Shown one piece after another: positions 1-6,828 of a stretch of DNA of 8,748 nt. The notes under the pieces were generated by a model. That model did no database searches and was not told the origin of the DNA. It was given only the letters and a program-made list of their open reading frames with translations. Each line of letters opens with the position of its first letter. The stretch's first letter is position 1. The DNA is taken from positions 1 through 8,748 of the forward strand of contig JAGARY010000200.1 in assembly GCA_017622055.1 (NCBI GenBank), read 5' to 3'. The stretch comes from Treponema sp. (GTDB lineage Bacteria > Spirochaetota > Spirochaetia > Treponematales > Treponemataceae). The translations under genes and the position numbers were made by a program.

Positions 1-1786
1 AAATAAATTCTGGAACATTTCCTTTTTCCAAAGAAACAAAGTCATTATTTGACTTTTTAAAATCTTCTTTTAATTTTGTTGCATAAGAAGCATCATATCC
101 TAATGCTTCAAATTGATAATCTGCTAAAGCAAGAAGATTTTCACAAGCGGCTCTAGAAGCTTTTTGTTTTTCAATAGAAGGAACAAACAACGATGTACAC
201 AAATATCCAATTTTTTCTTTAGAAATTTTAGCAATTTCTTGTCTTAAAAATTCTTCGTTTTCCAAAGTTTGTTCAGCAGTATCACCAGAAACAATGAACC
301 AACCTGTTGGACTATATTGAATTATTGTATTAGCAAGAATTTCGTCTTCTAATAATTCGCCTTCCATTGCATACAATTTGTTTAAATCATTATGAATTGT
401 AAGATTTTTTCTACAAATCACAATTGATAAAATTGAAACAACAAAAAGTCCTGTAATTACAATTCTTCCAACAAGTTTTTTTCGTTTTGGATTTTTTGCT
501 GGTTTTATTAATCGTTTTAAGTAAAGATTTCTTTCACCCTTTGGAAGTGGAATAAATGGATAAATACAAATAGTTGTTAAATACGAACTAATAAGTCCTA
601 CTAAAGAGAACAAAGCCATTTGTTTTAGCAAATTAAATGGAGCAAATAATAAAATTGTAAAACACAAAGATGTTGAAACAATTGCTAAACTTAATCCTGA
701 AAAAAGTTCTTTTCTAATCTCTTTTCCACTTTGTAATTTTGGATTTCCAGCCCAATGAGTAAAATAATGAACACTATAGTCAATACACGAACCAATTAAT
801 GAAGTTCCAAAAACTAATGTCAAAATGTGCATTTTGTGGAAAACACCTAAAGTTGCTAAAACCGCCGTTAGAATTGAAACTAGAATTGATATAACAGAAA
901 AAACTAAAGGAATTCCTGATTTAAACACAAGAATCAACATTATAATAACAACTAACAAAGAAATTGTAGAAATAATTGTAATTTCTCTTGATGCAGAATT
1001 TGAACTTTCATGACTGTGGAAAGGAGTTCCAGAATAAACAAAATCTGTTCCATCAGTTTCTAAAGCACCACAAACTCTGTAAATTTCAGAAACACCATTA
1101 TCTTTACTTGCAAGAGCAGCTCCTTGTTTACTCAAAACGCCACGAATCATTACATACCATTTTCCATCGTGTTCAGAAGCCAAAACTCCATCTTTTACAG
1201 ACATTGCAACACCAGAATCTTGCACAGCATTCAAATAATTTTTCAAATCGTGTTCTGCAAGCATAAAGGGATCTTGTTCAATGTTATCCAAAGGAAGCAT
1301 TGTAAAGCCACCATAAATTGCACCAAGAGCATTTGTTGCAAAAGATTCAGCACCACCTGGAGCATTTAGTAAATCAATTGTAGCGTCATCTAACAAATTC
1401 CATCTGTAGTCAAATAAGAACTTTGTAACACCATCCAAAGAACCAATATCATTATATAACGAAAGAGAATTAAAATTTTTGCTATTTTCTAATTGTGAAT
1501 ACGCAGAAACTGCAGCAGCTTTTGCCTTAGCAAAATCTTTGTTAGAAACAAGAATAAAAACGTTTTGCCCAGTAATTTCTGTAAGTTTTTCATCTGCCGC
1601 TTGAATTGACTTTGCAGACGATGATTTTGGTAACATATTAAAAAGGTCAGCATCAACACCAATACTACTTGGTTTTATAAAAAAATTAATTGCAAAAAAA
1701 AGAACAATCGCTAGATGAAAGAAAAGCCAAATTTTTAAATATGTCTTGTTTTCTAGATTTTTAAGAACCGAAATTATCTTTTTCAT
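1..1786 (-). CDS. MMPL/RND-family exporter of the aryl polyene cluster (ApeM-like), 3' end cut off by window edge
   Basis: This minus-strand frame stays open from an ATG at 1784-1786 to the window edge: 595 complete codons with no stop. Seen: a short cytoplasmic N-terminus, one membrane segment near residues 17-37, a soluble, probably periplasmic domain of roughly residues 40-265, then a cluster of hydrophobic segments (about 268-288, 290-315, 320-345, 362-383, 388-413), another near 440-458, and the start of a second soluble domain. This is the first half of the MMPL/RND fold. Residues 327-341 hold a GTSLIGSCIDYSVHY motif, and its Asp336-Tyr337 pair sits where MMPL transporters carry the Asp-Tyr dyad of the proton relay. 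A strong GGAG lies 10 bases upstream, inside the lolA-like gene, whose last 26 bases overlap this gene out of frame. This suggests translational coupling. Family knowledge: every APE cluster of this type has an MMPL exporter next to a LolA homologue. The inferred role is moving the polyene lipid out of the inner membrane. The second transmembrane bundle lies outside the window. Confidence 0.88.
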   Translation of the reverse strand, partial: MKKIISVLKNLENKTYLKIWLFFHLAIVLFFAINFFIKPSSIGVDADLFNMLPKSSSAKSIQAADEKLTEITGQNVFILVSNKDFAKAKAAAVSAYSQLENSKNFNSLSLYNDIGSLDGVTKFLFDYRWNLLDDATIDLLNAPGGAESFATNALGAIYGGFTMLPLDNIEQDPFMLAEHDLKNYLNAVQDSGVAMSVKDGVLASEHDGKWYVMIRGVLSKQGAALASKDNGVSEIYRVCGALETDGTDFVYSGTPFHSHESSNSASREITIISTISLLVVIIMLILVFKSGIPLVFSVISILVSILTAVLATLGVFHKMHILTLVFGTSLIGSCIDYSVHYFTHWAGNPKLQSGKEIRKELFSGLSLAIVSTSLCFTILLFAPFNLLKQMALFSLVGLISSYLTTICIYPFIPLPKGERNLYLKRLIKPAKNPKRKKLVGRIVITGLFVVSILSIVICRKNLTIHNDLNKLYAMEGELLEDEILANTIIQYSPTGWFIVSGDTAEQTLENEEFLRQEIAKISKEKIGYLCTSLFVPSIEKQKASRAACENLLALADYQFEALGYDASYATKLKEDFKKSNNDFVSLEKGNVPEFI

Positions 1787-2393
1787 TTTGAGTTAACTCC
1801 TCTGGATATGTTTGATTAATAAAGTCATATTTAATTGTGTTTCCAGATGCTTCTGTCATAACAATTGAATCAATAGAAGCTTCTGTTGCATAATCTCTAC
1901 CACCTAATGTTAAAGTTTGCATTACCGAAGCAATTGTAGAATCTTTTGGATTAAGAATTAATTCCCAAGAACCATCGCCTTTATCATTAAATGTTGTATT
2001 AAAATTTGCTTTTAATTGCTCTACATCATTTGAAAAAACTGCCACTAAAGTTGTAGCAATACTACCAAAAATCTGATTATCAGAAACATCAATTACAGTT
2101 TTTGAACCATCAGCTGCCACTTGAATTACAGACTTTGTTGTAACAATCATTGATGATGGAAAAGGTTTTAATGTTTTCCACATAATTCCATCTAAACTAA
2201 AAATAAATTCGCCACTTGATTTTAGAGCTCTATTTGTAGCCTTAATTGTTTTAGTCTGAATAAATTCACCTTTTGTAATTGGATGCTTTGCAAGCTTATT
2301 ACAAACATCTTCCATAGTTGTTCCTGCCGCAAATAAAGCACTAGCAGCCGAAAGCAACGAAACCAAAATTAATAATTTCTTTCCTTTCTTCAT
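1761..2393 (-). CDS. LolA-like outer-membrane lipoprotein carrier of the aryl polyene cluster (ApeL-like)
   Basis: A 210-residue exported protein. Residues 1-23 form a classic signal peptide (MKKGKKLL, hydrophobic run, cleavage probably after ALFA). The mature part has the LolA pattern: a short N-terminal helix (DVCNKLAKHP), then a strand starting GEFIQTKTIKA, the segment SSGEFIFSLDGIMWKT and the FPSSMIVTT stretch, all recognisable in LolA homologues of polyene clusters. I chose the ATG at 2393 because it starts the signal peptide and follows AAAGGA with about 10 bases of spacing. The same frame is open back to 2486, but that extension would bury the signal peptide. The predicted role is to shuttle a lipid-like product through the periplasm, working with the MMPL gene that overlaps its 3' end by 26 bases. 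The gene is separated from the upstream acyltransferase by 123 bp with a promoter-like sequence. Family assignment is confident; the cargo is inferred from context. Confidence 0.85.
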   Translation of the reverse strand: MKKGKKLLILVSLLSAASALFAAGTTMEDVCNKLAKHPITKGEFIQTKTIKATNRALKSSGEFIFSLDGIMWKTLKPFPSSMIVTTKSVIQVAADGSKTVIDVSDNQIFGSIATTLVAVFSNDVEQLKANFNTTFNDKGDGSWELILNPKDSTIASVMQTLTLGGRDYATEASIDSIVMTEASGNTIKYDFINQTYPEELTQNEKDNFGS

Positions 2394-2410
2394 AGCGTTT
2401 TCCTTTTTTT

Positions 2411-2431
2411 TATTATATAGCACATATAATA
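2411..2431. repeat. 8-bp AT-only inverted repeat in the lolA-like leader
   Basis: TATTATAT and ATATAATA form a perfect inverted repeat around a 5-base loop (AGCAC on the plus strand). It lies between the proposed promoter and the Shine-Dalgarno of the lolA-like gene, about 18 bases upstream of its start codon. It may be a weak RNA hairpin or a protein site. An AT-only palindrome in AT-rich DNA can also be chance. Confidence 0.35.
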
Positions 2432-2457
2432 CTAAAAAATATTGGTTTATCGAATAC

Positions 2458-2486
2458 TTTATAAAAAAAAATAATTTTTCTAACAA
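2458..2486 (-). promoter_or_regulatory. Candidate sigma-70-type promoter for the lolA-like and MMPL genes
   Basis: Read leftward on the minus strand: TTGTTA at 2486-2481, a 17-base spacer, and TATAAA at 2463-2458. Each hexamer is close to consensus and the spacing is ideal. Transcription would start near 2451, giving a leader of about 57 bases with an 8-bp inverted repeat before the Shine-Dalgarno. The surrounding 2394-2516 region is the longest non-coding gap between cluster genes apart from the one holding the GC-rich element, and I see no terminator in it. The export pair could thus be read both from the main operon and from this site. AT-rich DNA throws up such matches by chance, so this is tentative. 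Confidence 0.45.
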
Positions 2487-2516
2487 ATTATTAACATTTT
2501 TATAGCTAATTATACA

Positions 2517-3503
2517 CTATTTTTGTAACAACCAAAAATTATGAAAGTTATACCATTGATATGGATACATTTTCACATATTTTTCTAATTTAGAAATATA
2601 TTCCAAACACAAATCATTAATTCTGCATTCTCGTTCATTTCTTGCACAATTAAAATCTACATTCGACTTTTCAACATAAATATGCTGTTTTGGCAATAAG
2701 GTTACAGTTTTATCACGCATTCCAAAAATATAGTAAGTAGGAGCTTTTAACAAAGAAGCCATCATAAAAACGCCATAAGGAAAATTTGCATCTTTTCCCA
2801 AAAATTTATGGGTTAAAACCCTAGTTCTTGAAGAAGCCGAAGTTCTATCTGCCGCAATAAAAACCATTCCACCTTCTTTAATTTTATCTTCAATAAGACA
2901 AATTGTTTCTGGCCCAATACTCTTTGCATCAATAAGATTCATTTGAACATTTGGATCAACAGTTTTCAAAACATTATTAAATTGTTCTGTGGAATTCATT
3001 TCCATAATGGCCGTAACATCAACATGACGTTTTACACCAGAAGAATTCAAACTAGAAATACTTCTAAGCAATTCCATATTTCCCAAATGAGATCCAATAA
3101 TAAAGGCACCTTTTCCTTCATCAAGTTGCTTCAAAATCAAAGGCAAATCATCATCATGCTTAATCAATTTGTCATAATCAAATCTACCAAGCCACCCATC
3201 CAACTTTTCTACAACACACATTGCAAAAGAAAAAACTTGCTTATAAGCACTAATTCTTTTTGGAACTTCCCCATTTGTATATTCTTTTAAAATCTTTTGA
3301 TAATAAATTGCCTCGTTTCTGGCACGTTTAGAAAAAATAAAAAAGAAAAAGCTAACTGGAAAAACAATAATATAAGAAAACCATCTTGGCATAAATTTTA
3401 TAATATTCAATAAAAAAACAAGAGGTATATTAGTTTTTATTGCTTCCTGTTCATCTGCCCAATGAAGCGTCATTTCATCAACTTTAGTTTCTATCTTTTG
3501 CAT
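2517..3503 (-). CDS. LpxL/HtrB-type lysophospholipid acyltransferase of the aryl polyene cluster
   Basis: 328 residues, matching the usual 290-330 of the lipid A acyltransferase family (PF03279). Seen: an N-terminal amphipathic/membrane segment about residues 27-57; the catalytic HX4E motif as H139-L-G-N-M-E144 inside GSHLGNMELL; AADRTS near 217-222, at the family's usual conserved block; and the C-terminal YPYQWYNFHNFW at 313-324, typical of the family. The start at 3503 follows AAAGGT with about 8 bases of spacing; an alternative Met11 has no convincing ribosome site. The glycosyltransferase gene ends 6 bases upstream, so the two are surely co-translated. Family knowledge: in proteobacterial APE clusters, as I recall, this domain is the C-terminal half of a glycosyltransferase-acyltransferase fusion (ApeJ). 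Here it is a separate gene. The inferred job is esterifying the sugar or lipid anchor with an acyl group, possibly the polyene itself, at the inner membrane. It is unlikely to be a housekeeping lipid A enzyme, given its cluster position. Confidence 0.85.
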   Translation of the reverse strand: MQKIETKVDEMTLHWADEQEAIKTNIPLVFLLNIIKFMPRWFSYIIVFPVSFFFFIFSKRARNEAIYYQKILKEYTNGEVPKRISAYKQVFSFAMCVVEKLDGWLGRFDYDKLIKHDDDLPLILKQLDEGKGAFIIGSHLGNMELLRSISSLNSSGVKRHVDVTAIMEMNSTEQFNNVLKTVDPNVQMNLIDAKSIGPETICLIEDKIKEGGMVFIAADRTSASSRTRVLTHKFLGKDANFPYGVFMMASLLKAPTYYIFGMRDKTVTLLPKQHIYVEKSNVDFNCARNERECRINDLCLEYISKLEKYVKMYPYQWYNFHNFWLLQK

Positions 3504-3509
3504 TAAAAC

Positions 3510-4247
3510 TTACCTTTTAACTTTTCTATAAATCAAAATCGGTAATCTAACAATCATACCTAAAAACAATCTTGCATAAGTTAAAGAAATTCTAGCATTA
3601 TCTCTTACTACTCTAAAATTAGAAACACCATCAACAGGATAAGTTACTTTTACAGACTCACAAATTACCGGAACATTTTTCCAAAACAATCTAACCAAAA
3701 TATCAATATCATACCCCATTCTAGCATCAATAATTGCATGGCTATTCAACAGTTTTACATAAGGAGCCACAGGATAAATTCTAAAACCAATCATTCCGTC
3801 TTTAATTTGTTTTGAAAGAGTTACAGTGTGAATCCAAGCATTTGCAATTGTTCTACCATTCACCCGATGTTTAGGCGCACTTTCGTCATATTCAGGATAC
3901 GCACAAATAATTGCCTCTGGATTTTTCTTAGAAACTTCAACAAAATGCCCAACCCGTTCTGCATCGTGTTGGCCATCTGAGTCAATTTGCAAAACATGGG
4001 TTAATCCAAGTTCATCAGCTTTTCTAACACCATCCGCAAGAGCTTTTCCTTTACCACCATTTTTTTTGCGAGTTACCAAAACACAAAGAGGATGATTTTT
4101 TACAACTTCTGCAATTGCATTTTTATTTTTTTCATCATTGCCGTCATCAACAACAATAATTGGAAAGTTGTAACCTTCAATATTTTTTACAACACTTTCC
4201 AAAGCCGAGCCATGATTATAAACAGGAACTACAAAACCATATTTCAT
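3510..4247 (-). CDS. Family 2 glycosyltransferase of the aryl polyene cluster
   Basis: 245 residues with a GT-A fold of the GT2/dolichol-phosphate-mannosyltransferase type. Seen: VPVYN at 7-11, VDDG at 33-36 (nucleotide binding), GGKGKAL at 64-70, and the metal-binding DXD in DSDGQHD at 89-95. A C-terminal part, GVSNFRVVRDN at about 207-217, is followed by a hydrophobic stretch (223-240) that could dock on the membrane but is too weak to be a sure transmembrane helix. There is no long C-terminal extension, so it lacks the acyltransferase half carried by proteobacterial ApeJ-type proteins as I remember them; that half follows as its own gene 6 bases downstream. The start at 4247 is the only sensible ATG before VPVYN. 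Its ribosome site (GGGGA, 11 bases away) is weak, and just upstream lies the GC-rich multi-hairpin element. The inferred role is transferring a sugar to build the anchor of the polyene lipid. Donor and acceptor cannot be read from sequence. Confidence 0.87.
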   Translation of the reverse strand: MKYGFVVPVYNHGSALESVVKNIEGYNFPIIVVDDGNDEKNKNAIAEVVKNHPLCVLVTRKKNGGKGKALADGVRKADELGLTHVLQIDSDGQHDAERVGHFVEVSKKNPEAIICAYPEYDESAPKHRVNGRTIANAWIHTVTLSKQIKDGMIGFRIYPVAPYVKLLNSHAIIDARMGYDIDILVRLFWKNVPVICESVKVTYPVDGVSNFRVVRDNARISLTYARLFLGMIVRLPILIYRKVKR

Positions 4248-4282
4248 TTTTCAAAAAATCCCCATATTTTTTTTCTTTTTTA

Positions 4283-4401
4283 GGGCACTCCCCAAGCCTA
4301 AAGGCTTGGGTCAGGCTTTCCACACTTCGCTATCCGCTCATTCCTTCCACAAGCTACGCTTGTTCCAGGAACGCCTGCGGCGGTGTTCCAATCCTTAGTG
4401 C
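4283..4401. repeat. GC-rich multi-hairpin element inside the operon (probable dispersed repeat)
   Basis: This 119-bp island is about 57% GC by my count, in DNA that is otherwise near one third GC. GGGCACT at its left end and AGTGC at its right end give a 5-bp terminal inverted repeat (4285-4289 with 4397-4401). Inside are three hairpins: a perfect 8-bp stem CCCAAGCC/GGCTTGGG around TAAA (4291-4310); a 6-bp stem ACAAGC/GCTTGT around TAC (4349-4363); and an 8-bp stem GGAACGCC/GGTGTTCC with one G-T wobble around TGCGGC (4368-4389). The whole could fold as a closed multi-branch RNA. It is flanked by T-runs on the left and A-runs on the right and codes for nothing convincing. It sits between the dehydratase stop (7 bp away) and the glycosyltransferase start (35 bp away), so the operon mRNA must carry it. 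From memory it resembles short dispersed intergenic repeats in some treponemes and in Bacteroidota; that is unverified. No U-run follows a hairpin on either strand, so it is not a standard terminator. Confidence 0.7.
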
Positions 4402-4408
4402 AAAAAAA

Positions 4409-4777
4409 CTATTCCGACAAAACGTTAAAACTACCAGAAGAATACACTTTTTCTGGAACATTCGCATCGCTCAAATTAAATTGAACCAATTGTTTTTCTG
4501 CCTTATAAGTCAATTCCAAGTGAACTTTTGTGTCTGGTCTAATTGGTGCCGAAAATTTAATTCTTTTAATACTTGGAACATAACGCTGTGTACCAAAATA
4601 TTTTTTTGAAAATCTTGTTACAACTTCAAATTGTGCAACAGCAGGAAGCAATTTGTATTCTGGAAAGTGACCATCAAAAAAATCACTTGTTACAGGAATT
4701 ACAAATTCCAAAGTAACTTTTCCTTCTTCATTCAATAAAACTTCTTCGTTTACAATATCGTGTAAATTTTCGCTCAT
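4409..4777 (-). CDS. ApeI-like FabA/FabZ-family hot-dog dehydratase
   Basis: 122 residues, a single hot-dog domain. The active-site helix reads DFFDGHFPEYKLLPAVAQFE at 32-51. His37 and Glu51 are 14 residues apart, as in FabZ (His/Glu), so the catalytic pair is present. The family's LPG is changed to LPA (Ala46), and the proline normally found five residues after the His is Lys42. A second block, SIKRIKFSAPIRPDTKVHLEL at about 69-89, matches the FabZ/ApeI segment 'I...KF..PI.PG..L.L'. Family knowledge: these enzymes remove water from 3-hydroxyacyl-ACP during polyene extension, and in the Xenorhabdus system ApeI works in a pair with ApeP. A good AAGGA lies about 9 bases before the ATG, and the ligase gene ends 14 bases upstream. 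No partner dehydratase is in the window. It could be a variant acting only in complex with one encoded elsewhere. Confidence 0.83.
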   Translation of the reverse strand: MSENLHDIVNEEVLLNEEGKVTLEFVIPVTSDFFDGHFPEYKLLPAVAQFEVVTRFSKKYFGTQRYVPSIKRIKFSAPIRPDTKVHLELTYKAEKQLVQFNLSDANVPEKVYSSGSFNVLSE

Positions 4778-4791
4778 TTTTTTATCCTTAA

Positions 4792-6819
4792 TTATTCTTT
4801 ATTTTCAGTTTCAAAAAGTGCAATCACTTCCTGCTTATGAACTTTTCCCTGAACATCAGTAGGAAGCTTATCTAAATATCTCCATTTTTTTGGCAAGACA
4901 ACATTTTCAAAATATTGCATCAAAAAATCATGAAAATATCTATTAATCAAAAACTTTTCTGTATTGTCAAATTTCTTTTTACCTTCGTCATTCAAAACCA
5001 TTGCACAAGCCAAATACTGTCTAACTTCATTAGAAAGAGCAATTACTTTTACATCTCTAACCAATTTTGTTTCCAATAATCTGTTTTCAACTTCTGTTAC
5101 AGAAATTCTTTTTTCTTCAATTTTTACAATACTGTCCGAACGACCTTTTAATAAAAACTTTCCATCTTCAAGCATTTCTGCCAAATCGGCAGTTGCAAAA
5201 CCTTCTGGATTCTTAATATACGGAGAAATAATTCTTAAACAACCATCATCTCCAAGCCAAATTTTTGCATTATCAAAAGGAGTCCAAACAAGACCATCTT
5301 TATCTTGCTGTCTATACGCAATTCCACTAGTTTCTGTTGAACCGTAAACTTCCAACGGATAAAACTTAAACAATTTTCCAGTTTGAACAGCCAATTCCGG
5401 ACTCACAGCACCACCAGAACTAAAAATCCAAACATCTTTCATGTTTAATTTTTCTTCTACTTCTACCGTACGTTTTAAAAATGCTGGCGTTGCAATAATA
5501 ACATATTTTTCATCGGTAAGTTTTTCAAACTCTTCTGGAAATTCAATTCTAGTGCGTCTAAAAGGAACACCCAAAGTAAATGGCAAAGAAATTCCAAATA
5601 AGAATCCGTAAATATGATGTTGGCTAACAGTTGTTACCAATTTTCTAGCACAAATTTCTTTTCCCCATTTTGAAATTATAAAAGCATTATCAACTTCAAA
5701 TTCCTGCATTCTCTGAGGAACAGCTTTTGGTTTTCCTGTACTTCCAGAAGTAAACAAAAAGATTCTTGTTTCTTCTGCATTAATTTCTGGTACATTTCTA
5801 ATTTCTTCTTCCAAAGGAAGTTCTGCATTTTCAATTAAATCTGGAATAAAACTAAAATCGGCATTATTTACTTTTACATCTGTCCAAAACTGAACATCTG
5901 GCTTTTTCATTTCTTTAATAAAAGATTCACTTATATTTTGAGTTAAAGAAACACTTTTTTTACATTGCAATAAAGCCACAAAAGTAACAAGAAAATACCA
6001 ATAATCCTCACAATGCAAAATCCATTCATCTGCACCACAAGAATTTACAATTCTACGAACTTTAGCAGTTTCAATTAAAAAATCTTTCCAAGTTTTATAT
6101 TTTTTCTTTGTCCAAAAATCTTCATAACAAAGAATATAATCATCTTTTCTAGAGTCGCTTTTAAATTTTGTAATAGGATACGCTTTAATCATTTTTTTAT
6201 CTACAATTTTCCGAACAACAAACTCAACGGCAAAAAGAAGCCCCATTAATACGTACGAAATTCCACCGTTATAAACAGACCAAATTGTGTTTGCTAGTTC
6301 TTCATTAACTCCAAACAATTTTTCAGCAAAAGCAGTACAAATCGAAACAGAACCATTTAGAACAAAAAAACAACACCAAATTATCGTTACTTTTTGACAA
6401 TAAGAATAAACCGCTTTTTCATAAGACGAACCAATTATTGATTTGTCTGTTAATGTTGCAAGCCTAAAAATCAAATTTGGCTTAAAAAATAGAGTGCTGC
6501 CAAAAACAAATAACAATGTAGCACTAATTACTACAGAATAAAGTTTTAGAAAAATTTCTTTTCCTGTTATAAAACAAAAAATGCCGGCTGCAAGAAACAA
6601 TGCCGAACTAACCAATGGTTTCCAGTCTAGAGCATTTTTTGTTTCTTTACTTCCGGCTTTTTTTGTTCCCGTAGCACTTAAAAAAAACGCAGCTGCTAAC
6701 GCTATTATACATAACGAAAGAATCCTTGTTGGTAATTTTAATACAACCAAAAATGTAAAAACAAAAAAAGGATAAACAGCTGCAATTACATAAAAAAGAA
6801 CTTTTAAGAACTTCTTCAT
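4792..6819 (-). CDS. Fusion of COG4648-type membrane domain and AMP-forming aryl/acyl ligase (ApeG-ApeH-like)
   Basis: 675 residues in two parts. Residues 1 to about 210 have six likely membrane segments (about 8-28, 35-50, 68-85, 93-112, 145-165, 185-204). The block KVTIIWCCFFVLNG through LMGLLFAVEFVVR (143-203) is the hallmark of the small COG4648 membrane proteins in polyene clusters. Residues about 225-675 form an ANL-superfamily ligase: P-loop LFTSGSTGKPKAV at 355-367, HHIYG at 401-405, YGSTETSG at 492-499, the TADLAE aspartate near 543-548, hinge GRSDSIVKIEEKRIS at 559-573, and the C-terminal PTDVQGKV with catalytic Lys659. All catalytic motifs look intact. The likely reaction is ATP-dependent activation of an aromatic acid (4-hydroxybenzoate- or coumarate-like by analogy) and loading onto an acyl carrier protein, with the enzyme held at the inner membrane. 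The gene begins 9 bases after an acyl carrier gene and lacks a clear Shine-Dalgarno, suggesting coupling. The substrate is inferred, not visible. Confidence 0.88.
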   Translation of the reverse strand: MKKFLKVLFYVIAAVYPFFVFTFLVVLKLPTRILSLCIIALAAAFFLSATGTKKAGSKETKNALDWKPLVSSALFLAAGIFCFITGKEIFLKLYSVVISATLLFVFGSTLFFKPNLIFRLATLTDKSIIGSSYEKAVYSYCQKVTIIWCCFFVLNGSVSICTAFAEKLFGVNEELANTIWSVYNGGISYVLMGLLFAVEFVVRKIVDKKMIKAYPITKFKSDSRKDDYILCYEDFWTKKKYKTWKDFLIETAKVRRIVNSCGADEWILHCEDYWYFLVTFVALLQCKKSVSLTQNISESFIKEMKKPDVQFWTDVKVNNADFSFIPDLIENAELPLEEEIRNVPEINAEETRIFLFTSGSTGKPKAVPQRMQEFEVDNAFIISKWGKEICARKLVTTVSQHHIYGFLFGISLPFTLGVPFRRTRIEFPEEFEKLTDEKYVIIATPAFLKRTVEVEEKLNMKDVWIFSSGGAVSPELAVQTGKLFKFYPLEVYGSTETSGIAYRQQDKDGLVWTPFDNAKIWLGDDGCLRIISPYIKNPEGFATADLAEMLEDGKFLLKGRSDSIVKIEEKRISVTEVENRLLETKLVRDVKVIALSNEVRQYLACAMVLNDEGKKKFDNTEKFLINRYFHDFLMQYFENVVLPKKWRYLDKLPTDVQGKVHKQEVIALFETENKE

Positions 6820-6828
6820 TAGTTTTTG

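Noticed and set aside
825..1369. Three plus-strand open frames of 62-92 codons
   Set aside because: They lie antisense within the MMPL gene, overlap each other in different frames, and are lysine/isoleucine- or histidine-rich without any domain.
2394..2486. A longer start for the lolA-like protein at 2486
   Set aside because: It adds 31 residues before a clear signal peptide and runs across the proposed promoter; the ATG at 2393 has a good ribosome site.
2517..3503. Housekeeping lipid A late acyltransferase (LpxL/LpxM)
   Set aside because: The family fits, but its 6-bp spacing to the glycosyltransferase and the cluster context point to a pathway-dedicated enzyme.
4283..4310. Perfect 8-bp hairpin as an intrinsic terminator
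   Set aside because: On neither strand is the stem followed by a U-run. The neighbouring T-run precedes it on the plus strand and becomes an A-run after it on the minus strand.
4160..4609. A 149-codon plus-strand open frame running through the GC-rich element
   Set aside because: It is antisense to the glycosyltransferase and dehydratase genes, has no family pattern or good ribosome site, and is open only because of the AT bias and the repeat.
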